DNA from: Variovorax gracilis
GTDB taxonomy: Bacteria; Pseudomonadota; Gammaproteobacteria; Burkholderiales; Burkholderiaceae_C
DNA length: 64,000 nucleotides
Direction: 5' to 3'
Assembly: GCF_030317115.1 (NCBI RefSeq)
Contig: NZ_JASZYF010000013.1
Span: 1-64,000, forward strand
Of the stretch, positions 36,053 to 44,792 are shown in pieces; the first letter of the stretch is position 1; each line of letters begins with the position of its first letter. The notes under the pieces are model-generated. The model did no database searches. It worked only from the letters and a program-made list of their open reading frames with translations, and had not been told where the DNA came from. The translations under genes and the position numbers were made by a program.

Positions 36053-37108
36053 TCAGAGGCGCAGCGGTTGCGCGTATCCCGTGAGTTCGAGGTAGCCCCG
36101 GCCTACGGGCTTTCCGCTTGCATCCAGCAAGTCGCTCAGGCCCTCCCAGTACACCGTGCCGGTTGATCCCTGGCTGTCGAGCTCCTGATCGTCCAGCAGG
36201 GCGCGCACCGCAAAAACGCCCGCAGGCGTCTGGATGCGCCATCGTGTCGGATAGACCGCCCGTGTGCGCGGACTGGTCCAGGTGCCCTCGGATTCAAAAC
36301 GCAGCTCGTCGGGGCCGAACACTCGCTGGCGGCCCTCGGCGGTGCGCAGCGAACCGCCTGCCCAGAGCGATGCGCCGTCGCGGCCCCGGATGCGGAAAGC
36401 CATCAACGCGGAGCCATCGAAGAGATTCATGCCGATCCAGTCCCAGCCAGCCGCGGCCGGGTGCAGGTAGGCCTCGCTCCATTCGCGATCGAGCCAGGCG
36501 GTGCCCTGCACGTCGAAGCGCCTGCCTTGCAGGCTCAGGCTGCCCTCGGCCGCGAGTTGAGGCTCGCTGAAGTAGTAGCTGGCCTGTTCGACGTCCGGGC
36601 CTTTGCGCGAGAGGCCCGCATTGCCTTGCAGCATCACCGGCTGGGTCGGGTTGAACCGCAGGTCGAGCGCAAAACCGTTGGCGGGCAGGCGCGCCATGTA
36701 GCCCTGGCTATCGCGACGCAGTGTCCAGTCCCGCAGGCGGACGTCGGTATCGGCTTCCGAGGCAAATGCGATGCCGAAGCCTTCGCGCGCGATGCGCTGG
36801 TCGTGCCACAGCTTGCGACCTTCCAGGTCGGTGATGGCCGCATGCGCAAAGATCAACTGCCGTGCCGCAAAAGCGGATCGCATCGCCTGCGTCGCTTCGA
36901 CGCGCGAGCGAAAGAAGGTGAGTTGGAATCCGAACTCACGCGCACCGGATTTTGCATGCCCCGTGATGTACCACCACTCGGTGCGCAGGTCCGGATGGCT
37001 GCCATAGTCGCGCGGGAACTGCATGGCACGCGGCGGCAATGCCCATGCCGCTGGCACCGCGAGCGCGGAGAACAACACGGCGCGACGCGAAAGGCCGAGC
37101 GCCCTCAT
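36053..37108 (-). CDS. Lipocalin-like AttH/CrtC family protein
   Basis: A 351-residue exported protein. The N-terminus has twin Arg (LSRRAVLFSALAVPAAWA), which could be a Tat or Sec signal. The body has TEWWYITGH, GFQLTFFRSR, TAWLDREWSEAYL and GWDWIGMNLFDG, as in AttH / carotenoid 1,2-hydratase-like double-lipocalin proteins. Such proteins are often encoded beside an ABC ATPase and an FtsX permease, and here the permease gene lies about 2.5 kb away on the same strand. It overlaps the upstream PLP enzyme gene by 4 bases (ATGA). Its molecular function is not established. Confidence 0.82.
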   Translation of the reverse strand: MRALGLSRRAVLFSALAVPAAWALPPRAMQFPRDYGSHPDLRTEWWYITGHAKSGAREFGFQLTFFRSRVEATQAMRSAFAARQLIFAHAAITDLEGRKLWHDQRIAREGFGIAFASEADTDVRLRDWTLRRDSQGYMARLPANGFALDLRFNPTQPVMLQGNAGLSRKGPDVEQASYYFSEPQLAAEGSLSLQGRRFDVQGTAWLDREWSEAYLHPAAAGWDWIGMNLFDGSALMAFRIRGRDGASLWAGGSLRTAEGRQRVFGPDELRFESEGTWTSPRTRAVYPTRWRIQTPAGVFAVRALLDDQELDSQGSTGTVYWEGLSDLLDASGKPVGRGYLELTGYAQPLRL

Positions 37109-38181
37109 GCTTGTTCGCCAAGTGCTGCGTCGATGCGCCGCTGCGCTTCGTCGATGTCGCCGAAGGCCTGCTGCACCCATGCGGCATCGTGATAACTCGG
37201 CAAGTAACGCTCGCCCGCGTCGCACAGCAGCGAAAGGATCGAGCCTTGCCTTCCGGCATCGCGCATCTCACGCGCCAACGCGAGCATGCCCACGAAGTTG
37301 GTGCCGGTCGAGGGCCCGACCTTGCGGCCGAGCAGCGTGGACAGCGCACGCATCGCGGCGATCGAATCGATGTTGGGCACTTCCACCATGCGGTCGACCA
37401 GCGTCCGTACGAAACTGGGCTCGACCCGCGGCCGCCCGATGCCTTCGATGCGCGATCCGGGCGCAGTCAATGAGGCATCGCCGCTCGCGTGGTAGGCCGC
37501 GAACACAGAGCCCTCCGGGTCGGTCACGCACACTTGCGTGTCGTGGCAGCGAAATCGCACATAGCGGCCGATGGTCGCGCTGGTGCCGCCCGTCCCTGCG
37601 CCCACCACGATCCACGCCGGCACGGGGTGCCGTTCGCGCGCCATCTGTTGGAACATGCTCTCGGCGATGTTGTTGTTGCCGCGCCAGTCGGTGGCGCGCT
37701 CGGCATAGGTGAACTGGTCCATGTAGTGGCCGCCGCAACGCTCGGCCAGTGCGCGCGCCTCTTCATACACCTGGCCCGCATGCTCGACGAAGTGGCAAGT
37801 GCCGCCGTGGAAGGCGATCTGCGCCAACTTCTCGGGCGAGGTGGTGCGCGGCATCACCGCGACGAAGGGAAGGCCGAGCAGCCGCGCGAAGTAGGCTTCG
37901 CTCACGGCGGTGGAGCCGCTCGAGGCTTCGACGACAGTCGTGCCTTCGCTGATCCAGCCGTTGCACAGCGCGTAGAGAAAGAGCGACCGCGCGAGCCGGT
38001 GCTTGAGGCTGCCGGTCGGATGGGTCGACTCGTCCTTCAGGTAGAGGTCGATGCCGGCTGACGCAAAGTTCGGCAGCCGAAGGGGGATCAGGTGTGTGTC
38101 GGCGCTGCGCAGGTAGTCGGCCTCGATGCGCAGGATCGCCGTGCCGAGCCAGCCGCTGCTGCAAGAGGAGGGAGGGTTCAT
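37105..38181 (-). CDS. PLP-dependent cysteine synthase family enzyme
   Basis: A fold-type II PLP enzyme of 358 residues. It has KDESTHPTGSLKHRLARSL, with the lysine that holds the cofactor, SSGSTAVSEAYFARLLGLP (substrate/cofactor loop) and the phosphate-binding GAGTGGTSATIGR. It is related to CysK/CysM but forms a separate branch, and the true substrate is not known. I chose the ATG giving MNPPSSCSSGW; an in-frame ATG six codons upstream (38199) is possible. It is translationally coupled to the AttH-like gene and divergent from the DUF1801 gene. Confidence 0.82.
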   Translation of the reverse strand: MNPPSSCSSGWLGTAILRIEADYLRSADTHLIPLRLPNFASAGIDLYLKDESTHPTGSLKHRLARSLFLYALCNGWISEGTTVVEASSGSTAVSEAYFARLLGLPFVAVMPRTTSPEKLAQIAFHGGTCHFVEHAGQVYEEARALAERCGGHYMDQFTYAERATDWRGNNNIAESMFQQMARERHPVPAWIVVGAGTGGTSATIGRYVRFRCHDTQVCVTDPEGSVFAAYHASGDASLTAPGSRIEGIGRPRVEPSFVRTLVDRMVEVPNIDSIAAMRALSTLLGRKVGPSTGTNFVGMLALAREMRDAGRQGSILSLLCDAGERYLPSYHDAAWVQQAFGDIDEAQRRIDAALGEQA

Positions 38182-38229
38182 TCGCACATTTTCAGCCATT
38201 CGCCTGAGAATGCGGGCATTGGAGCCCCC

Positions 38230-38622
38230 ATGCAAAAGACCGCGCCCGCTTCAAGTCCCGATGCCTATGTGCTGGCTCTCGATGGCTGGCAGCGCCAGTG
38301 CGTCGAGGCGCTGCGCGCCGCGGTGCGCGCCGCGTCCGCGATGGAAGAGGTTGTGAAGTGGCGTCATCTCGTCTACCTGGCGAATGGCCCCGTGCTGCTC
38401 ATTCGCGCGGAGGAGAGCCGTGTCCTGTTCGGTTTCTGGCGAGGACAGCGTCTGCGCGAGATCGAGTCGGATCTCAAGCCCGGCGGGAAATACGAGATGG
38501 CCACGCTGGAACTGCGCGAGGGAATGGCCGTCGATGCCGCGACGGTGCGGCGCCTGACCCGAAAGGCGGTCGAACTCAATCGAACCTTGGGCGACCCGAC
38601 GCTCGCTGCGAAGCGGGACTGA
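38230..38622 (+). CDS. DUF1801 (YdhG-like) domain protein
   Basis: A 130-residue small cytoplasmic protein with the DUF1801 pattern: AMEEVVKWRHLVYLANG, then GFWRGQRLREIESDLKPGGKYEM-TLELR, and a C-terminal helix rich in Lys/Arg. The family resembles frataxin-like or iron-chaperone folds, but its function is uncertain. It starts at the ATG just after GGAGCCCCC, divergent from the PLP enzyme. Confidence 0.8.
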   Translation: MQKTAPASSPDAYVLALDGWQRQCVEALRAAVRAASAMEEVVKWRHLVYLANGPVLLIRAEESRVLFGFWRGQRLREIESDLKPGGKYEMATLELREGMAVDAATVRRLTRKAVELNRTLGDPTLAAKRD

Positions 38623-38656
38623 GTCAACGGGTCGCCATTCTTCTGGAGCCTTGAGC

Positions 38657-39463
38657 ATGGAGAACCTCGATCCGTTCTTTCGCGAAGTCGGCGCCGGCCC
38701 CGCCGTCGTGTGCTTGCATTCGAACGCGAGCAGTTCGAGCCAATGGCGAGGCCTCATGGACCGCCTGGCGCCGGAGTTCCACGTGTGGGCGGTTGACTCT
38801 CTTGGAGCGGGCAGGAGCCCCGCGTGGCCGACCGATCGCAAGGTCGCACTTCGCGACGAAGTCGCGCTGATCGAGCCTGTGCTTGCGCTCGCTGGAGAGC
38901 GCACGGTGCTGGTCGGGCATTCGTACGGCGCGGCCGTCGCGCTCATTGCTGCGATCGTTCGACCGCAGCGCGTTCGTGCATTGGTGTTGTACGAGCCGAC
39001 CTTGTTCGCGCTGGTGGATGCCGAGAAGCCGCCGCCCAATGCAGCCGATGGAATCCGTTCGGCCGTTGCGGGCGCAGGAGCCGCGCTCGACCAAGGCGAC
39101 TCGTCCGAAGCCGCCCGGTGCTTCATCGACTACTGGATGGGTGCTGGTGCCTGGAAGCACACCCCCGATGCCCGCAAGGGCCCGATAGAAAGCTCGATCG
39201 TCAACGTTCGCAACTGGGCACATGCATTGCTGACCGAGCCGACGCCCCTCTCGGCCTTCGCCTCGATGCGGTTTCCGGTGCTCTGCATGACCGGCAGGAA
39301 ATCGCCCGATTCATCGCTCGCCGTCACGCGGTTGCTGGCGCGCACGCTGCCCAACGTCCAGGTCGTCGATTTCGATTCGCTCGGCCACATGGGCCCCGTG
39401 ACGCATCCGGAGGTCGTCAACGATGAGATCTGCCGTTTCCTGACATCTCTTCCGAAAGAATGA
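38657..39463 (+). CDS. Alpha/beta hydrolase
   Basis: A 268-residue soluble alpha/beta hydrolase. The nucleophile elbow is GHSYGAAVAL (Ser about 92), the oxyanion-side motif is CLHSNASSSSQW, and a late acid and His are probably in KSPDSSLAV and LGHMGPVTHP. There is no signal peptide. Substrate is unknown. It lies 34 bases after DUF1801, so the two may be co-transcribed. Confidence 0.85.
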   Translation: MENLDPFFREVGAGPAVVCLHSNASSSSQWRGLMDRLAPEFHVWAVDSLGAGRSPAWPTDRKVALRDEVALIEPVLALAGERTVLVGHSYGAAVALIAAIVRPQRVRALVLYEPTLFALVDAEKPPPNAADGIRSAVAGAGAALDQGDSSEAARCFIDYWMGAGAWKHTPDARKGPIESSIVNVRNWAHALLTEPTPLSAFASMRFPVLCMTGRKSPDSSLAVTRLLARTLPNVQVVDFDSLGHMGPVTHPEVVNDEICRFLTSLPKE

Positions 39464-39648
39464 TGCACATGCAAACCGGCTGGAACCTCGTCCGCCATGG
39501 CGCAGGCCTGCGCCGAACTGGTAGGCGCGAAGGAGGTGGCGCCGACGCCGCCGTGCGGCAGATGACCGAGTGGTGTCGGAACCGTGCGCTGCCGAATCCG
39601 CAGCGCACCATCGAGGGCAGCCGGCCTTCGCCCTGAGCCGGCTTCAGT

Positions 39649-42213
39649 TCACCAGTCTTCCTTCACCGCCATGACCGCGTCGTGCCCCGCGGCCGCGCGG
39701 CCGGCCAGCCATGCCGTGACCGTGCCGGCCGCCAGCACGGCCGCGCAAAGCGCAAGGAGGCGTGCCCAGGGCACCAGCAGATCCATGGTCCAGTGGAAGC
39801 TTTGCGGGTTGACCACGTGTACCAGCACCACGGACACCGCCAGGCCGAGCACCAGCCCGGCGACGGCGCCGATTGCGGTCCAGGCCGCGCCTTCGCCGGC
39901 GACGATGGCGAGTACTTGCGCCCGGGTGAAGCCCAGGTGGGCAAGCAGCCCGAACTCCTTGCGACGCGCCAGCACCTGCGCGCTGAAGCTTGCGGCGATA
40001 CCGAACAGGCCGATGCCGATCGCGACCGCCTGCAGCCAGTAGGTCACTGCAAAGCTGCGGTCGAAGATGCGAAGCGAGGTCGCGCGGATCTGGCCCACCG
40101 AGGCGATTTCGATGGGCTCGCCCGCGCCGAGTTCGCGCGAGGCAAGCGTGCGCACCGCCTGCTCGACCGTCCCGGTGTGGGTTCCTGGCGCAAGCCAGAG
40201 GGCGATGTCGCTCACGTTGCGCTCGCCGCTGAGCCGCTCGAAGTCCCGCGCGTCCATGGTGATCGCGCCGAACTGGCGGATGTAGTCCCGCCACACGCCA
40301 GCAACGAAGAAGACTGGCGGCGTCGACCGCTCGCCGGCCGTGCCCGTGGACCACGCACGTGCCAGCGGCTCGAAGACGGTGCCCGGCTCCGCGCCATAGA
40401 GCTCGACCATGGCCTCGCTCACGTAGATGCCGATCTGCCCTGCAGGCACCGGCAAGGCCGCACCCAGCAAGGGCAGCGATTGGCCGGCATGTTCTTCAAG
40501 GCTGCGTGAGATCAGCGTGACGTTCGGCCGCGAAGGGTCGAGCAGCAAAGCGCGTGTGCGCAGCGTGCCGGTGCGCGTCACGCCCGGCAACTGCGCCAGC
40601 GACTGGACAAATGTCGGCGAAAAGGCGGCCTGCTCGCTGGTCGAACTTCCGCCGGCCGCGCTGCGTACATAGAGATCGGCCGGCAAGACCACGTCGAGCC
40701 AGCGTGTGACCGAGTCGCGAAAGCTCGCCACCATGACCGTGAGCGCGACGGCGAGGCTGAGGCTCGCGACCACGCCACTGACCGCCACCGCGGCCGTTCC
40801 CCGCATGCGCCGCGCCCGCTCGATCGCCAGCAGGGGCAGCACGCGCCGCGCGAACAATGGCGCGAGGCGGTCATAGAGCACGGCGATGAGCCACGGCAGC
40901 GCCGCGATGCCGCCGACCAGCAGGAAGCCTACGGAGAGATAGGCCGCGATCGGAATGCCGAACACTGCGGGTGCCAGCGCCAGGGCCACGCCGGCCGCAA
41001 TCAACAGCAGCGCAACGCCGTGGGCACTGCCGCGCGGCGGCGCCGAGCCCAGGCCCTTCAGCGTCTGGGCTTCGGGCAGGGCCTGGGCCGCCCGCGCGGG
41101 CCACCAGCCGCCGACGCCCGCGGCGAGAACGCCGAGCGCGCCATAGAGCACTGCCGCCCCCGTGCTCCATCGCAGAGTGGGCGCCACGCCTTCGAAGTAC
41201 CCGCCGCCCAGATCCCCGCCCAGCACCTGCAACGCAAACTGCGCCAGGGCAGTGCCCAACGCGATGCCGGCAGCGCTGCCGATCACTCCGAGCACGATGG
41301 ATTCCGCCAGCACCAGCCGCAGTCTTTCGCGCGGCGTGACGCCGAGCACGCCCAGAAGCGCGAATTGCTGCGCGCGCTTGGCCACGCTGAGCGCCAGAAC
41401 GGAGAACACCAGGAAAGCACCGGTGAACAAGGCGACCAGTGCGAGCACTGTCAGGTTGACGCGGTAGGCCCGCGACAGGTTGCTCACGCGCTGCGCTGCG
41501 TCGCCCGGCTCGGCGATCTGGATGCCCGCAGGCCAGCCCGGCGACTGCCGCAGCGATCGGATGAAGACCGCGCGATCGGCGCCCGGCGCCAGCCGCAGAT
41601 CGATGCGTGTGAGCTGGCCGCCGCGCTCGAACAGGTCTTGCGCCGCGCCGATGTCCATCACGGCGAGGGCGGCACCGCCGGCCGCGACCTGGCCGGCGAC
41701 GTTGAGCGTTTGCCATTGGGTGCCGACGCGCAACTGCACGTTGGTCGCGGATTCGCCCAACGACTTGCGCGCGGCCGCGTTGAGAAACACGTGGCCCGGC
41801 GCCAGCAGCGCCAGCCTGTCGCTGCCCTCGGCGGGCCGCGGCATCAGTGCCGGTGCGATCGACGGCAACACCAGCGCATCGACGCCAACCACGCGCAGCG
41901 GCAAGCGTCGCTCGCCTGCCATGGCCAGGGTAGGGACTTCCAGCACGGGGCTCGCCAGCGTCACTTGCGCTTGCCGAGCCACCCGCGCAAACACGGCCTC
42001 GTCGAAGCTGCCCTGCGTGGCGCGCAGCTCAAGATCAGGCTGACCGTTGACCGAGCGCACCGCGCTGGAGAACTCATCGAGTGCAGAGGCGTTGATGAGT
42101 TGCACCGAAAAGGCCAGCGCCACGCCCAGCATCACGGCGACGACCGCTGCTGCGTTGCGCCACGGATGGTGGCGCAACTCCTGCCAGGAAAAGGAGCGCA
42201 AGAGGGAAATCAT
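39649..42213 (-). CDS. FtsX/MacB-like ABC permease with element-supplied 5' end
   Basis: An 854-residue permease with the layout helix, large extracytoplasmic domain, three helices, second periplasmic domain and helices, as in YbbP/LolE-type exporters. Conserved pieces are FSWQELRHHPWRN at the start, FSVLALSVAKRAQQFALLGVLG and LARRKEFGLLAHLGFTRAQVL. The gene is interrupted by the 11-kb element at its codons 7-12 but stays in frame: the element provides the start codon and MISLLRS. The original start (MRSLLST) remains at 53,253. No good ribosome site precedes the new ATG, so expression may be reduced. The likely partner ATPase is at 55,968. Confidence 0.87.
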   Translation of the reverse strand: MISLLRSFSWQELRHHPWRNAAAVVAVMLGVALAFSVQLINASALDEFSSAVRSVNGQPDLELRATQGSFDEAVFARVARQAQVTLASPVLEVPTLAMAGERRLPLRVVGVDALVLPSIAPALMPRPAEGSDRLALLAPGHVFLNAAARKSLGESATNVQLRVGTQWQTLNVAGQVAAGGAALAVMDIGAAQDLFERGGQLTRIDLRLAPGADRAVFIRSLRQSPGWPAGIQIAEPGDAAQRVSNLSRAYRVNLTVLALVALFTGAFLVFSVLALSVAKRAQQFALLGVLGVTPRERLRLVLAESIVLGVIGSAAGIALGTALAQFALQVLGGDLGGGYFEGVAPTLRWSTGAAVLYGALGVLAAGVGGWWPARAAQALPEAQTLKGLGSAPPRGSAHGVALLLIAAGVALALAPAVFGIPIAAYLSVGFLLVGGIAALPWLIAVLYDRLAPLFARRVLPLLAIERARRMRGTAAVAVSGVVASLSLAVALTVMVASFRDSVTRWLDVVLPADLYVRSAAGGSSTSEQAAFSPTFVQSLAQLPGVTRTGTLRTRALLLDPSRPNVTLISRSLEEHAGQSLPLLGAALPVPAGQIGIYVSEAMVELYGAEPGTVFEPLARAWSTGTAGERSTPPVFFVAGVWRDYIRQFGAITMDARDFERLSGERNVSDIALWLAPGTHTGTVEQAVRTLASRELGAGEPIEIASVGQIRATSLRIFDRSFAVTYWLQAVAIGIGLFGIAASFSAQVLARRKEFGLLAHLGFTRAQVLAIVAGEGAAWTAIGAVAGLVLGLAVSVVLVHVVNPQSFHWTMDLLVPWARLLALCAAVLAAGTVTAWLAGRAAAGHDAVMAVKEDW
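42179..42194. repeat. Left attachment site core (attL)
   Basis: The 16-base core TCCTGCCAGGAAAAGG recurs exactly at 53219-53234. It lies inside the 5' coding end of the permease gene and encodes FSWQE on the minus strand. Identity stops abruptly on both sides (C/T before, A/T after), as expected of an att junction. Confidence 0.8.
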
Positions 42214-42301
42214 GGGAAAATCAGTACAACTCCATGGAGCGTTTTCATTGGAGAGATCACGTTTCTTTGTCTACCGATTTTTACTGAGTTTCCTACGGGC
42301 T

Positions 42302-42350
42302 CCCCGTACTTTCCCCGTACATCGCTCATTGTTTAAGCATACCCCCGTAC
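42302..42350 (+). promoter_or_regulatory. Left arm-type integrase-binding repeats (CCCCGTAC x3)
   Basis: Exact CCCCGTAC octamers occur at 42302-42309, 42313-42320 and 42343-42350. The first two are 11 bases apart, one helical turn. The same pair with the same spacing occurs at the other end of the element. The third copy is just before the integrase ribosome site and start codon, so binding could also repress int. Confidence 0.6.
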
Positions 42351-42360
42351 AAGGCCAACC

Positions 42361-43539
42361 ATGAACACGCGCAGCATCGCCACGCCCAAGGACCGCAAGA
42401 ATTTGGCTACGCGCCGGGAGCCATACTGGCATAGCCTTGGCACTAATCGCGCCATCGGCTTCCGCCGCATGAGCGAAAAGACGGACGGGACTTGGGTTGG
42501 AAGATGGACGCCGCCGGGCGGCAAACCTGTATCGAAGCCGCTGCCCGATGTGCTGACCTTGCCCGATGCCCAACGCTTTGCCGCCGCCTGCGAAGCCGCC
42601 CAAAAGTGGTTTGTACATTTGGGAGCCGGCGGTCCCGTGAGGCCCGCTACGGTGCGCGAGATATGCGCAAACTACGTCGAGCACTTGCGCACCAAGCGGG
42701 GCGCCAAAGCGGCGGATGATGCCGACGCGCGTTTCCCGAGGTACGTGTTGGATCGGCAGGGTTTCGCAGATGCCGAGGTTATGAGCCTGACCGCCGCTGA
42801 CTTCAAAGCGTGGCGCAAGCACCTAACCCATCTGAGCACGCATGCGCACCACACCAAGGGCAAGGCGAGATCGGGCGCCACCGTCGCAAGAGATATGACG
42901 CCGTTTCGCGCGGCGCTGAATCTGGCGTTTAAGGAAGGGCTCGTGACGAACAAGCATGCGTGGCAGGGCCCGCTCGATCCGCCGGAACCGGCCGCAAATC
43001 GACGCGAGGTTTACTTCTCCGCTGATGAGCGCCGCGCGCTGCTGTCGAAGGTTCGCGAGGAGGATGCGCGCCAATTTTTCAGCGCTCTGGCGATGCTGCC
43101 GCTGAGGCCGGGGGCGCTCGCATCCTTGACCGTGAGGGACTACGACAAGCAGACCGGAGTTGTGACGATCCGGAAGGGCGTCGATAAGGGGCACCCAGAG
43201 CGCAGCTTTACGCTGCCCCCGCAAGCCGCCGCGCTGTTCGCGCACCAGGCCGCAGGAAAGACGCCCGCCGCGTTTCTCTTCAGCCGCACCGATGGCCGGC
43301 AATGGATCGCGGCGCATTGGAAGGGCCCGTTGAAAGAAGGCGCTCTGATGGCGGGCTTGCCTCGCGAGAGCGTGACCTACGGACTTCGGCATAGCGCGAT
43401 TTCCGACATGGCGGCCGGCGGCGTCGATGTCGCGACCATCGCGGCGCTAGCCGGGTGCAGCCTGAAAATGATTCAGCAGCACTATTTTCACAGTACGCCC
43501 GAGCGCGATATCAAGGCGCTCGCGGTACTCGCGCTGTAA
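42361..43539 (+). CDS. int: Tyrosine recombinase (integrase)
   Basis: A 392-residue site-specific recombinase. The N-terminal arm-binding and core-binding regions are followed by a catalytic domain with Arg in LPLRPGALASL, the box II segment TYGLRHSAISDM and the nucleophile Tyr375 in QQHYFHS. The usual His of H-x-x-R is Tyr here, and the usual second His/Trp appears as Cys in AGCSLKM; both changes are seen in some phage integrases. AAGG lies before the ATG. The adjacent repeats and att core fit its role in inserting and excising this element. Confidence 0.92.
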   Translation: MNTRSIATPKDRKNLATRREPYWHSLGTNRAIGFRRMSEKTDGTWVGRWTPPGGKPVSKPLPDVLTLPDAQRFAAACEAAQKWFVHLGAGGPVRPATVREICANYVEHLRTKRGAKAADDADARFPRYVLDRQGFADAEVMSLTAADFKAWRKHLTHLSTHAHHTKGKARSGATVARDMTPFRAALNLAFKEGLVTNKHAWQGPLDPPEPAANRREVYFSADERRALLSKVREEDARQFFSALAMLPLRPGALASLTVRDYDKQTGVVTIRKGVDKGHPERSFTLPPQAAALFAHQAAGKTPAAFLFSRTDGRQWIAAHWKGPLKEGALMAGLPRESVTYGLRHSAISDMAAGGVDVATIAALAGCSLKMIQQHYFHSTPERDIKALAVLAL

Positions 43540-43561
43540 CGAGGCGGCGCACAATGACGCG

Positions 43562-43592
43562 GGGCCCGGACGCCTTCCCAAGCGCCGGGCCC
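43562..43592 (+). terminator. Hairpin after the integrase gene
   Basis: A perfect 8-bp stem GGGCCCGG / CCGGGCCC with a 15-base loop lies 22 bases after the int stop. No T run is present. It probably separates int expression from the following genes. Confidence 0.4.
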
Positions 43593-43625
43593 GCTGACCT
43601 TGATCAACCTGAGCGGAGGTGATCC

Positions 43626-43937
43626 ATGGCTACCCGCAATCGTACCGAAGCGGCCGAGCCCCGGCAGCGGCGCCGCCCGCCGCCTCGGTTAAAGCCGCTC
43701 GGGAAAGACGACCAGATCGTCACTAAGGCCGAGCTAATTCGCCTGCTCGGCCCATGCTGGCCCACGGTCGCCGCCGACCTGAGCCACCCGTCGCGCAATG
43801 GCCTGCGCGTGGCCGCTGGCGCTTTGACAATGGGAACCTACTGGGCCGGCCGGGCGCAGCATTGGGCGCAGTCGAATGGGCGGTGGAAGGAGCGCACGGC
43901 GCCAGTGTCTTTCGTGTTCGCGCAGCACATTGCGTGA
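43626..43937 (+). CDS. Small element protein, possible excisionase-like DNA-binding protein
   Basis: A 103-residue basic protein. After an Arg/Pro-rich N-terminus comes IVTKAELIRLLGPCWPTVAADL, which reads like a short helix-turn-helix. The rest is not recognisable. Its ribosome site GGAGGTGATCC is a near-perfect complement of the 16S rRNA 3' end, six bases before the ATG, so high expression is expected. Position directly after int suits an excisionase or regulator; this is inference. Confidence 0.6.
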   Translation: MATRNRTEAAEPRQRRRPPPRLKPLGKDDQIVTKAELIRLLGPCWPTVAADLSHPSRNGLRVAAGALTMGTYWAGRAQHWAQSNGRWKERTAPVSFVFAQHIA

Positions 43938-44072
43938 GGCCGTTTGAGGCGCTTTTTCCGATTTTTGGCGCAGCTTTTGGGATTCCTTCGCTCATCTCCG
44001 CCAAGCCGAAATATGGGGAAAACTCTTGTCAGCCCGTGCCCTTCGGCCGGATCTGATGAGGGCTCCATCGTG

Positions 44073-44249
44073 ATGACATTTGACAAGGCGCTACCGGCGG
44101 CGGATCAGCGCCGTCCGAAGCCGGCGAAGGTAGCGCTCCTGCATCCCAATCAGCCGGCAGACGCGAAGCGCCGCGCCTTGCGCGGCACCCATATGGGCCC
44201 TCCCTACGATGACGGCATGCGAATGCGCGTCGTGCGGAGGCAGCCATGA
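44073..44249 (+). CDS. Small hypothetical protein of the element
   Basis: A 58-residue Arg/Pro-rich basic protein (MTFDKALPAADQRRPKP start). I do not recognise it. Support comes from its stop overlapping the next start codon (ATGA) and GAGGG upstream. A longer in-frame reading from 43944 is possible but has no good ribosome site. Confidence 0.45.
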   Translation: MTFDKALPAADQRRPKPAKVALLHPNQPADAKRRALRGTHMGPPYDDGMRMRVVRRQP

Positions 44250-44680
44250 AAGCGCCGCAAGAACTGCCCCCGGCCGAGCCGCTCGCCGAGAACCTTACGG
44301 CGCCGCCGCAGCGGTACGGGCTGACCGTCGCCGAGTTCTGCGTGCGATATCGCGCGTCGAGATCCGGTTACGCCAAGGCGCAGCGGGCCGGCCATGGGCC
44401 GGAAGAACTGAACATTTTCGGCAAGCGGATCATCACGCCGCAGGCCGAGGCCGCATGGCTGGAGCAGCAGCGCCAGCGCAGCCGCGAACTTGCTGCGGAT
44501 CGCTTTGGCGGGGCGCCTACCGGCGCTCCACGGCCCCCGGCGCGCAGTAGTGGCGGCAAGCGCCTCGGTCGCCCGCCGGCCGGAGGCTGGCCCGCTGATC
44601 CGCCGCTGCGAGCGCAGAAGAAATTGGGCAGGCCTACCCGCGCGATGGTTGCGGCCCGCAGCGCGAACCTCGCAGGCTGA
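44246..44680 (+). CDS. AlpA/MerR-like winged-helix protein of the element
   Basis: A 144-residue protein. Residues 23-70 (RYGLTVAEFCVRYRASRSGY through RIITPQAEAAWLEQQ) match the pattern of AlpA/excisionase-type winged helices that read a helix, a turn and a short wing before AAWL. The C-terminal half is basic and low in complexity, with two LGRP motifs resembling AT-hooks (KRLGRPPAGG, KKLGRPTRA). In PICI-like satellites an AlpA protein controls int and excision genes; the same role is inferred here. Confidence 0.6.
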   Translation: MKAPQELPPAEPLAENLTAPPQRYGLTVAEFCVRYRASRSGYAKAQRAGHGPEELNIFGKRIITPQAEAAWLEQQRQRSRELAADRFGGAPTGAPRPPARSSGGKRLGRPPAGGWPADPPLRAQKKLGRPTRAMVAARSANLAG

Positions 44681-44699
44681 TCCGGCGCAGAAAGAAGAA

Positions 44700-44722
44700 C
44701 GGCTCGGAACGAAACCGAGCCG
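44700..44722 (+). terminator. Hairpin between small element genes
   Basis: CGGCTCGG and CCGAGCCG form a perfect 8-bp stem with a 7-base loop, 20 bases after the AlpA-like gene. There is no T run. It may be a weak terminator or processing site. Confidence 0.4.
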
Positions 44723-44792
44723 CCTTCAAAGCAAGCGAAGCATCCCACGCGGCGCTGCCCTCAGCACCGCGCCGACCGAAGGAGACGAGCAG

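Noticed and set aside
39461..39640. A 58-codon plus-strand frame (MMHMQTGWNLVRHG start) after the alpha/beta hydrolase
   Set aside because: It overlaps the hydrolase stop and has no ribosome site or recognisable family. It may be a degraded fragment, but I cannot support it as a gene.
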